Positions 14,842-20,812 of a DNA stretch of 20,812 nucleotides are shown here, piece after piece. The position numbers and the translations under genes are program-made. Under the pieces are notes generated by a model. It had not been told where the DNA came from and made no database searches. It saw only the letters and a list, made by a program, of their open reading frames with translations. Position 1 is the stretch's first letter, and each line of letters begins with the position of its first letter. This DNA is from a virus, in the IMG/VR virus record IMGVR_UViG_3300032360_000063, positions 1 to 20,812 of that record; one strand, given 5' to 3'.

Positions 14842-15711
14842 ATGAGTCAAATATATCTAGTATGCACTCGCAGTGCCATAAGCGCCAGTGCGTTAACATA
14901 CATTATCAACCAAAGTCCACAATTCTACAATGTAGTTCATAATAACTTATGGCTAAATGAAGCAGGCTCTAAATTTAAAGATGCTACTGTAATTGAAGAT
15001 TGGTGGAACATTCCAAAGTCTTTTGCAAAAACATACAACCACGATGTAAGAAATAATGAGAATATAAAACTAGAAACGTTGCAAAACTTATGCAACGAAT
15101 GGGAAAACTTGCACACAGGCAAACACATAGCATTGTTTACACATGCAACAAACACAGCAGATATTATTAAATGGAGAAACGAACACGAACTTCCAATAAC
15201 AGTAGTCACTACTATTATGGGTGAAAACTGTTATCATTACATAGACTTATTTTTACAAAGAGAATACAGTAACGAAATGAATAAATTTGTAAGTTTATTT
15301 GACACATGGAAATATTTATATAACCAATTTTTATCTCAAGATGTAACATGGGCAGAACATGCAGACGTTGTACTTGCTATGGATGATTGGTTAAATGATC
15401 CAGCGGTAACATATTTTGCATTGGGAATATTTCCTAACCATAACATGAAAATATGGGTAGAAGAATACAAAATGGCAAATGGATACGAAGAATGGAATTT
15501 AAGTTTAACTAGTACAACAAACAGACTAAAGACTATGTGTTATATATTTGGAAAATATGAAAGTTTATTTCAATATACCCAAGAAAAGAGACTATTTGCA
15601 CTAGCAACACTAGAATCTGGTAAATCATATAAAGAAAATGAAATTACAGATATTCAGCAAATAGTTGATAATACCCAAAAAATCATAAGAAAACAATTGA
15701 CTTTAACCTAG
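14842..15711 (+). CDS. Hypothetical protein, weakly sulfotransferase-like N-terminus
   Basis: 289 residues, not firmly recognised. The start, IYLVCTRSAISASALTYIIN, recalls the beta strand and 5'-phosphosulfate loop (RS-x-S) opening sulfotransferases and P-loop-like kinases, and HIALFTHATNTADII plus PITVVTTIMGENCYHY look like later strands of an alpha/beta fold. The C-terminal half is helical with many Trp and Tyr. No full motif set is present, so no activity is claimed. It ends just before the promoter at 15697 and appears to be the last gene of the unit running from ~9030. Confidence 0.6.
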   Translation: MSQIYLVCTRSAISASALTYIINQSPQFYNVVHNNLWLNEAGSKFKDATVIEDWWNIPKSFAKTYNHDVRNNENIKLETLQNLCNEWENLHTGKHIALFTHATNTADIIKWRNEHELPITVVTTIMGENCYHYIDLFLQREYSNEMNKFVSLFDTWKYLYNQFLSQDVTWAEHADVVLAMDDWLNDPAVTYFALGIFPNHNMKIWVEEYKMANGYEEWNLSLTSTTNRLKTMCYIFGKYESLFQYTQEKRLFALATLESGKSYKENEITDIQQIVDNTQKIIRKQLTLT

Positions 15712-15725
15712 TTATAGTCTATAAT
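15697..15725 (+). promoter_or_regulatory. Sigma70-type promoter for the dsbA-like gene
   Basis: TTGACT (15697-15702), a 17-base spacer, TATAAT (15720-15725). The expected start near 15732 lies ahead of AGGAG (15741-15745) and the ATG at 15753. A 6-bp inverted repeat, TAGTCT (15715-15720) and AGACTA (15728-15733), brackets the -10 and start site. Confidence 0.75.
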
Positions 15726-15752
15726 AAAGACTAATTAACCAGGAGAATATTT

Positions 15753-16010
15753 ATGAGCATTACATTCAATCAAGACGACATAGCAAAACTTAAAACATTA
15801 ATTCAAGAAGGCATACATGTTATAACAGAAGTTGAGACTCTCAATGAGGGTCTAAAAGATACAGTTAAGCACGTTGCAGAAGAAATGGACATTAAGCCCG
15901 CTATTATTAATAGAGCTATTAAAATAGCACATAAGGGTAAACTACACGAAGTAAGAGATGATTTTGATCAACTAGAAACTATACTTGAAAGTGTAGGACG
16001 TCCAGATTAA
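15753..16010 (+). CDS. dsbA: DsbA-like double-stranded DNA-binding protein
   Basis: 85 residues, close to the 89 of T4 DsbA. The pattern (short acidic N-terminus, then ETLNEGLKDTVKHVAEEMDI, KPAIINRAIKIAHKGK and an acidic C-terminal helix) follows T4 DsbA, where NELIKDIRIRAKDELGVDGK is followed by FNRLLALYHK (from memory). T4 DsbA binds dsDNA near late promoters and modestly affects late transcription. AGGAG seven bases upstream decides the start. It has its own promoter and is followed by an overlapping membrane protein gene. The identification rests on remembered similarity. Confidence 0.6.
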   Translation: MSITFNQDDIAKLKTLIQEGIHVITEVETLNEGLKDTVKHVAEEMDIKPAIINRAIKIAHKGKLHEVRDDFDQLETILESVGRPD

Positions 16011-16318
16011 TGGAGCATCGTGAAAAGTTAAATGATAAGATTAAGGCTCTAAATTCAACTAGAGTATTTAAAAAGATAACACCCAGGGGTGACTTGTCAT
16101 GGTATGTTAAGTGGGTTTCGGTTGTTTTTATTGTAATAGCAACTGCGGCACGAAGTGAGGGCACAATACCTCACATTGATATGTGGTTTGGGATAGTAGG
16201 AACAGCAGGCTGGTTATGGGTAGGTATGCTTTGGCATGATAGGGCTCTTATTCTACTAAATGGTGTATTAGTAACTCTTATAGGCATGGGCCTAATGAAT
16301 TTCTATTTTGGTACCTAG
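16010..16318 (+). CDS. Small three-pass membrane protein
   Basis: 102 residues. Hydrophobic segments at ~31-47 (SWYVKWVSVVFIVIAT), ~59-75 (WFGIVGTAGWLWVGMLW) and ~78-98 (RALILLNGVLVTLIGMGLM) predict three membrane passes after a basic cytosolic N-terminus (KKITPRGDLSWY). Similar small proteins with a conserved PRGDLSWYVKW phrase occur in marine T4-like phages as a family of unknown function (from memory). The ATG overlaps the dsbA-like stop, so it is probably translated from the same message. Confidence 0.65.
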   Translation: MEHREKLNDKIKALNSTRVFKKITPRGDLSWYVKWVSVVFIVIATAARSEGTIPHIDMWFGIVGTAGWLWVGMLWHDRALILLNGVLVTLIGMGLMNFYFGT

Positions 16319-16321
16319 TAC

Positions 16322-17440
16322 GTGATTGAGCGTATCCATAACTTTTGGGGTATAGAATCAGAATATATATTTGGTGATATATTTACTGGATATGAAGATT
16401 TATACTCTGAGCTAGATACATTTACAGCAGAAGTATATGAAGAAGATGGTCCTGGAACAATAGAAAAAGTTTTCAATATATACAGAAATAGAGGTATAGT
16501 GCCTATTATATATTATACTGAAAATGGACTAATACAAGCACTAAAAGATTTTAAAAGAGCATCATATAATCACGTAGAAAATAATGTAATTGGTCTTGGA
16601 AATAATCAAGGGCAAACAATTAATCGTTTTGTATTCACAAATATGCAAACAGCAGAACCCAAAGGTAGAGGTTCAAATAGTTTAAAAGATAGATTCCATA
16701 ATGATGCTAAGTTACGCAGAGCTATTAGAATATGTTTTGAATTTAGAGATGGAAACAAGTTAGTATATCCAACAGCAATGCGTAGAAGTTTAGAATTAGT
16801 AACAGGTGAGAATGTGCAAAACTTTAAGCCACAACACGCTAGAGCAATTGCAGAGCGTTTATGTCCGGTGCTATGGGGTCGTATTTACGATTATAGCTGT
16901 GGTTATGGTGGAAGGCTACTCGGAATAACAAGTAGTAACATGAACTACACTTATATAGGCACAGACCCTAATACAGAAACATTTGAGTATTTAAAATACT
17001 TAGATAGTTTATTAACTAATAGTGCTGAGATTATTTGTTCACCATCGGAAGAATATCAATGCGAAGACATTGATTTAGCATTTAGTAGTCCACCTTATTT
17101 TAATTTAGAAAAGTATAGTAACGAGCCAACACAATGTATGGTTAAATATACTACGATGGATGATTGGTTTGATGGATATGTTGCTCCTACAATGAAAAAT
17201 ATATATAAGGGTCTTAATACAGATGGAATATTTGCAACAAACATTGCGGACTATAAAAGTTATGGTAACAAAGAATATTTTGTTGTAGATCGTTGGATTG
17301 AACTTGCTGAAAAGATTGGATTCAAACATACAAACACAATTAAGATGATGCTTAACACACGACCTGGTGTAGGTAATTTTAAAACAGAAGGCAGAGAAAA
17401 ATTCGAAGGAGTATACGTTTTTGAAAAAAATAATACATGA
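16322..17440 (+). CDS. DNA methyltransferase (SPPY type, N6-adenine or N4-cytosine)
   Basis: 372 residues with a GTG start at 16322. Asp190-YSCGYGG (190-197) is the SAM-binding motif I, and FSSPPYF (254-260) is the catalytic motif IV of amino-methyltransferases, so it should methylate the exocyclic amine of adenine or cytosine. Motif I precedes motif IV. The N-terminal ~150 residues are a separate region that may recognise the target. No restriction enzyme lies nearby, so it is an orphan methylase, possibly protecting phage DNA from host nucleases. The start has no clear ribosome binding site and the real one could be further in, although the protein looks complete. Confidence 0.8.
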   Translation: MIERIHNFWGIESEYIFGDIFTGYEDLYSELDTFTAEVYEEDGPGTIEKVFNIYRNRGIVPIIYYTENGLIQALKDFKRASYNHVENNVIGLGNNQGQTINRFVFTNMQTAEPKGRGSNSLKDRFHNDAKLRRAIRICFEFRDGNKLVYPTAMRRSLELVTGENVQNFKPQHARAIAERLCPVLWGRIYDYSCGYGGRLLGITSSNMNYTYIGTDPNTETFEYLKYLDSLLTNSAEIICSPSEEYQCEDIDLAFSSPPYFNLEKYSNEPTQCMVKYTTMDDWFDGYVAPTMKNIYKGLNTDGIFATNIADYKSYGNKEYFVVDRWIELAEKIGFKHTNTIKMMLNTRPGVGNFKTEGREKFEGVYVFEKNNT

Positions 17441-17558
17441 TTTGGAATGTTTACAATGTGGACATAGGTTTGTTTCGCCAGTGCCTCGTCCATGTAATAA
17501 TTGTAGTCACAAGTATCTTATTGATTGGGGATTTAAAAATATGAGTAAAAAAGCATGA
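17421..17558 (+). CDS. 45-residue zinc-ribbon protein, TTG start
   Basis: A short frame overlaps the end of the methyltransferase gene by 20 bases and the polymerase start by four (ATGA). AAGGAG at 17406-17411 lies nine bases before a TTG at 17421. The product carries Cys10-x2-Cys13-GH and Cys25-x2-Cys28-SH, a compact zinc ribbon (ECLQCGHRFVSP, PCNNCSHKYLIDWG), with a basic end. It explains the gap between the methyltransferase and the polymerase. Zinc ribbons of this size bind nucleic acid or protein. Its position, coupled to the polymerase start, suggests a role tied to replication, which is inference. Confidence 0.7.
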   Translation: MKKIIHDLECLQCGHRFVSPVPRPCNNCSHKYLIDWGFKNMSKKA

Positions 17559-20248
17559 GTTATATAGATGCATTTCACGATAAAAGTAAAGACATTGTAC
17601 ACGTTGTTGAGCGTGTTAACGGTAAAAGAGAATTTAAAGAAATTCCTGCAAAGTATACTTTTTATTATAAAGATACAAAAGGTAATCACACAAGTATATT
17701 TGGCGAGAAGTTAGAACGTGTAGTCTGCACTACAAGTAAAAAGTTTCTCACTGAAAAGAAAATACACGGACATAAAGGACTGTATGAGAGTGATGTAAAT
17801 GTTGTTTTTAAAACATTCGCCGAAAATTACGATCCACAATCAGTTCCAGAACTAAATGTTTGTTTCTTTGATATTGAGACAGACTTTAACAAAGAAGTAG
17901 GGTTTGCTCCACCTGAAGATCCTTTCAATGCTGTAACGGCAATCAGTTTACATTGTAATTGGTTAAAAACAACTATATGCCTTACTATTGCTCCTAACAC
18001 ATTAAACATTGACGAGGCAAGAGCAGTTACTGATAAATTTGAAAATACTATTTTGTTCGGAACAGAAAAAGAAATGCTTGAAGCATTTTTAGATTTAATT
18101 GATGATGCTGATATTTTAAGTGGATGGAATAGTGAAGGTTTTGATATTCCATATCTAGTAAATAGAGTATCACGTGTAATGAGTAAAAGTCATACAAGAC
18201 GTTTTTGTCTTTGGGATAAGTTGCCAAGAGAACGTAGGTTTGAACGTTATGGTGCAGAACAACAAACATTTGATACATATGGTCGTGTACATATGGATTA
18301 TATGCAATTGTATAGAAAGTATACATACCACGAAATGCATAGTTATAGTTTAGATGCAATTGGTGAATATGAAGTAAAAGAACGAAAAGTAGAATATGAA
18401 GGTACATTAGATCAACTTTATAATCATGACTTTGAAAAGTTTATTGCGTACTCTAGGCAAGATGTTGAGTTATTAGTTAAACTAGATGCTAAACTACAAT
18501 TTATTGATTTAGCGAATGTGTTAGCACACTCTAACACAGTATTGCTACAAACAACAATGGGTGCTGTTGCACAAACAGACCAGGCTATTATTAATGAAGC
18601 ACACACTAAAGGTTTAATTGTACCTGACAAGCGTTATGATAGAGATACTACACAAGCCGCAGGAGCCTATGTTGCAAAACCTAAAAAAGGAATGCATAAG
18701 TGGGTAGGCAGTATTGACTTAAACAGTCTATATCCTAGTATTTTACGTAGTTGCAATATGAGTACGGAAACTATTATTGGGCAAGTTAGACAGACATATA
18801 CAAAAGAAATGATACAAAATGCAAGAACAGTTGCTGAAGCATGGGAAGGAAAGTTTGCGTGTAAAGAATATGAACTAGTAATAGATAAAAATATAGATGA
18901 AATACTACATCTTGACTTTGAAGATGGAAGTAGTTTTGAGGCAACTGGTGCAGAAATATATGAGATTGTATTTAATAGTGGACAACCTTGGATTATTAGT
19001 GCCAATGGTACAATATTTACATATGAGAAAAAAGGTATTATTCCTGGTTTGTTAGAGCGTTGGTATGCAGATCGTAAATTATTACAAGAGAAAGCACGTG
19101 AAGCACGTGAAAAGGGTGGTGATGAATTTGCGTATTGGGATAAACGTCAACTTGTTAAAAAGATTAACTTAAACAGTTTGTATGGTGCGTTGTTGAATCC
19201 GGGTAGTAGGTTCTTTGATAGTAGGTTGGGACAAAGTACAACATTAACAGGTCGTTGTATTGCAAAACATATGGCGGCAGAGATTAATAGAATTATTGCA
19301 GGTGAGTATGATCACCAAGGTAAAGCAATTGTATACGGAGATACTGATTCCACTTATTTTAGTTCGTATCCTATGTTAAAAGATCAAATTAAAAATAATG
19401 AGATTAATTGGGATAGGGATAATATTATTGCTTATTATGATGCAGTATGTCAAGAAGTAAGTAAAACATTTCCAGGGTTTATGAGTAGAACATTTCATAC
19501 TACATTAGAACTAGGAAGGATTATTGAAGCAGACAAAGAAATGGTTGGCAGTGCAGGTATTTTTATTACAAAGAAACGTTATGCAATGTTAGTATTTGAT
19601 AATGAAGGTAAACGTGAAGATGTAGATGGCTCAGCTGGTTATATTAAAGCAATGGGATTAGATTTAAAGAGAAGTGATACTCCGCCTTGGATGCAAGAAT
19701 TTCTTAAAGAAGTTTTATTAGATGTACTTACTGGTAGTGAAGAACAAGAAATAATTGATAAAATTATTGAGTTTCGTAAAGAATATCGAGCAAAGCCAAG
19801 TTGGCAAAAAGGTAGTCCTAAACGTGTTAATAATTTGACTGCTTATAGAGGTAAAATGGCAAAGTATGAAATGGATCGTAAGAGAGCACAAAATCAAAAC
19901 AAAAGTGTAAAAGATATTAAAAAGCCACCAATGCCTGGGCATGTTACCGCGGCACTGAATTGGAACAAGTTACGTGAAATTAATAGTGATAATTATGCTA
20001 ATGAAATTACAGATGGTATGAAAACTATTGTTTGTAGAGTAAAGGATAATCCAATGGGCTTTACAAGTGTAGGTTATCCTACAGATGAAACACGGCTTCC
20101 TGAATGGTTTAAAGCACTTCCGTTTGATGATGATCATATGGAAACAGTAGTAGTTAGTAAAAAATTGGAAAACTTGCTTGGAGTGTTAAAGTGGGATTTA
20201 CAAAAAGCAGCTGCTAAGAGTAACTTCAACTCTCTATTTGAGTTCTAG
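17555..20248 (+). CDS. 43: Family B DNA polymerase, T4 gp43-like
   Basis: 897 residues, essentially the length of T4 gp43 (898). Exonuclease motifs: FDIET (Asp106, Glu108), WNSEGFD (Asn192, Asp197) and YSRQD (Tyr299, Asp303). Polymerase motifs: IDLNSLYPSI (motif A, Asp388), KKINLNSLYG (motif B, Asn540) and YGDTDS (motif C, Asp596 and Asp598). All catalytic residues for 5'-3' synthesis and 3'-5' proofreading are present. The extreme C-terminus (SNFNSLFEF) resembles the clamp-binding tail of gp43, which in T4 contacts gp45. No intein or frameshift interrupts it. The ATG overlaps the zinc-ribbon stop. It replicates the phage genome with phage clamp, loader and helicase, which are not in this window. 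Confidence 0.97.
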   Translation: MSYIDAFHDKSKDIVHVVERVNGKREFKEIPAKYTFYYKDTKGNHTSIFGEKLERVVCTTSKKFLTEKKIHGHKGLYESDVNVVFKTFAENYDPQSVPELNVCFFDIETDFNKEVGFAPPEDPFNAVTAISLHCNWLKTTICLTIAPNTLNIDEARAVTDKFENTILFGTEKEMLEAFLDLIDDADILSGWNSEGFDIPYLVNRVSRVMSKSHTRRFCLWDKLPRERRFERYGAEQQTFDTYGRVHMDYMQLYRKYTYHEMHSYSLDAIGEYEVKERKVEYEGTLDQLYNHDFEKFIAYSRQDVELLVKLDAKLQFIDLANVLAHSNTVLLQTTMGAVAQTDQAIINEAHTKGLIVPDKRYDRDTTQAAGAYVAKPKKGMHKWVGSIDLNSLYPSILRSCNMSTETIIGQVRQTYTKEMIQNARTVAEAWEGKFACKEYELVIDKNIDEILHLDFEDGSSFEATGAEIYEIVFNSGQPWIISANGTIFTYEKKGIIPGLLERWYADRKLLQEKAREAREKGGDEFAYWDKRQLVKKINLNSLYGALLNPGSRFFDSRLGQSTTLTGRCIAKHMAAEINRIIAGEYDHQGKAIVYGDTDSTYFSSYPMLKDQIKNNEINWDRDNIIAYYDAVCQEVSKTFPGFMSRTFHTTLELGRIIEADKEMVGSAGIFITKKRYAMLVFDNEGKREDVDGSAGYIKAMGLDLKRSDTPPWMQEFLKEVLLDVLTGSEEQEIIDKIIEFRKEYRAKPSWQKGSPKRVNNLTAYRGKMAKYEMDRKRAQNQNKSVKDIKKPPMPGHVTAALNWNKLREINSDNYANEITDGMKTIVCRVKDNPMGFTSVGYPTDETRLPEWFKALPFDDDHMETVVVSKKLENLLGVLKWDLQKAAAKSNFNSLFEF

Positions 20249-20277
20249 AACCCAGTAAAACAGCGAATTATTAGCCG

Positions 20278-20306
20278 TTGACAAAACACTCAGAATATAG
20301 TATATT
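20278..20306 (+). promoter_or_regulatory. Sigma70-type promoter downstream of the polymerase
   Basis: TTGACA (20278-20283), 17-base spacer, TATATT (20301-20306). The predicted start is near 20313. AATATA-G-TATATT (20294-20306) is a 13-base palindrome overlapping the -10, though AT-richness makes it less striking. Confidence 0.7.
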
Positions 20307-20329
20307 AATTGAATACAAAGGAATATAAT

Positions 20330-20599
20330 ATGAATGATGTAGCAGTTAAAGACTTGGGTTTAGATATACAAAAACAAGTAGACGAAATTACAAAACACGA
20401 TAAACGACATGGCGGGCCTTATGATAGAGGTGGCGCAGATAGTTATTATGGGCGTGGGCACAAACCACACTATTTTGTAGGTAACACACATCAAGGTACT
20501 CAAATTCCCGAAGATAAAATGACTGATGATGAAATTAGAGAGTATACAGCCGGCTATAATGACAACGAAGCGGCAGGTGAATTCAAAGATTGGGGTTAA
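20330..20599 (+). CDS. Small conserved marine-phage protein
   Basis: 89 residues from the ATG at 20330, preceded by AAAGGA (20317-20322); an in-frame TTG at 20309 is less likely because it precedes the predicted transcript start. The phrase HGGPYDRGGADSYYGRGHKP (residues 27-46), followed by MTDDEIREYTAGYN and a terminal KDWG, is Gly/Tyr-rich and recalls a small conserved protein of marine T4-like phages (from memory). No function is known to me. Its own promoter implies expression separate from the polymerase. Confidence 0.7.
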   Translation: MNDVAVKDLGLDIQKQVDEITKHDKRHGGPYDRGGADSYYGRGHKPHYFVGNTHQGTQIPEDKMTDDEIREYTAGYNDNEAAGEFKDWG

Positions 20600-20661
20600 A
20601 TTCACCCAAAATCACCTAAAATAGCCGAAAAAATCCAAAAAAAAAGAAAATAAATCTTAAA

Positions 20662-20678
20662 CCCTTATGCTATAAGGG
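20662..20678. terminator. Hairpin with A-rich 5' flank; possible terminator for minus-strand transcription
   Basis: CCCTTAT-gct-ATAAGGG is a perfect 7-bp stem with a 3-base loop. On the + strand no T-run follows. On the minus strand it is followed by T-rich sequence (complement of the A-rich stretch 20627-20661), the form of an intrinsic terminator. No minus-strand gene is seen to use it, so it may be an RNA structure instead. Confidence 0.3.
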
Positions 20679-20697
20679 CTGTAGCCTGTTCTAAAGG

Positions 20698-20726
20698 TTG
20701 ACAATCAAGACATCTTGCCGTATAAT
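20698..20726 (+). promoter_or_regulatory. Consensus sigma70-type promoter for the last gene
   Basis: TTGACA (20698-20703), a 17-base spacer and TATAAT (20721-20726): perfect consensus. CAAGA-ca-TCTTG (20706-20717) is a 12-base palindrome in the spacer, and TAATATA-gt-TATATTA (20723-20738) another across the -10 and start site. Confidence 0.85.
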
Positions 20727-20755
20727 ATAGTTATATTACACAATAAAGGAAGGAT

Positions 20756-20812
20756 ATGAAAAACTCAAAAGCATTTTTAAACAGTTTTAAAACAAAATAT
20801 ATGGTTGGAATT
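20756..20812 (+). CDS. Start of an unidentified gene, 3' partial
   Basis: Nineteen codons (MKNSKAFLNSFKTKYMVGI) run off the window. AAAGGAAGG (20746-20753) lies just before the ATG and a consensus promoter 30 bases further up, so initiation here is well supported. The fragment is too short to assign. Its basic, amphipathic start and its place after the polymerase allow, but do not show, a replication or regulatory role. Confidence 0.7.
   Translation, partial: MKNSKAFLNSFKTKYMVGI

Noticed and set aside
17437-17544. ATG-initiated small frame (MIWNVYNV...)
   Set aside because: It overlaps the zinc-ribbon frame, has no motif and lacks a well-spaced ribosome binding site. The TTG frame has conserved-looking cysteines and proper spacing.
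18048-18407. Minus-strand open frames, here and throughout
   Set aside because: They are antisense to well supported + strand genes, hydrophobic or low in complexity, and have no ribosome binding sites. All supported genes are on the + strand.
20239-20277. Terminator after the polymerase gene
   Set aside because: GTTCTAGAAC is self-complementary but has no loop and no T-run follows, so it does not make a convincing terminator.
1-20812. tRNA genes, integrase, transposase or attachment site
   Set aside because: No cloverleaf, recombinase motif or terminal inverted repeat was seen by eye. A tRNA scan would settle the first point.

Overview
The window is a compact, AT-rich stretch of about 26 genes, all on the + strand, with gaps of a few bases and many one- to four-base stop/start overlaps. 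A family B DNA polymerase of T4 gp43 length (897 residues), a DsbA-like small DNA-binding protein, sites resembling the T4 late promoter (ATAAATA), and many proteins with a T4-style capsid-targeting leader point to a T4-like tailed phage (myovirus). The low GC content, twitch-type radical SAM proteins, 2OG-Fe(II) oxygenase and small conserved proteins are typical of marine T4-like phages (pelagiphage or cyanophage relatives). The host itself cannot be read from the sequence.

Layout. (1) 1-3529: a 5'-truncated nucleotidyltransferase-like protein carrying exact 84-bp tandem repeats, then three genes whose products begin MKINEI; the third has an HExxH metallopeptidase-like domain. (2) 3533-5964: a consensus sigma70-type promoter with a palindrome between its -35 and -10, driving two tandem radical SAM proteins. 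(3) 5952-7852: a late-promoter-like site and leader-bearing proteins, one of them membrane-associated, then small proteins. (4) 7854-9010: GNAT acetyltransferase and 2OG-Fe(II) oxygenase. (5) 9029-14548: a late-promoter-like site and a run of probable virion or internal proteins, ending in a leader-bearing PD-(D/E)xK nuclease-like protein. (6) 14550-17558: small membrane proteins, an unrecognised 289-residue protein, DsbA-like protein, DNA methyltransferase, and a 45-residue zinc ribbon with a TTG start. (7) 17555-20812: DNA polymerase, a small conserved protein, and the start of another gene, the last two with their own sigma70-type promoters.

Most notable: at least seven, perhaps nine, proteins share a short N-terminal peptide (MKINEI-type, or MRLVHLFELE / MNLKQLNEI) resembling the capsid-targeting sequence of T4 internal proteins (IPIII begins MKTYQEFIAE and is cut after I-x-E by the prohead protease). 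Two enzyme-like proteins carry it: a zinc-protease-like protein and a nuclease-like protein. The nucleotidyltransferase-like protein, whose N-terminus lies outside the window, sits in the same cluster. I infer that this region encodes cargo packaged in the capsid and possibly injected with the DNA. The fold assignments are read from motifs by eye, and the packaging role is inference.
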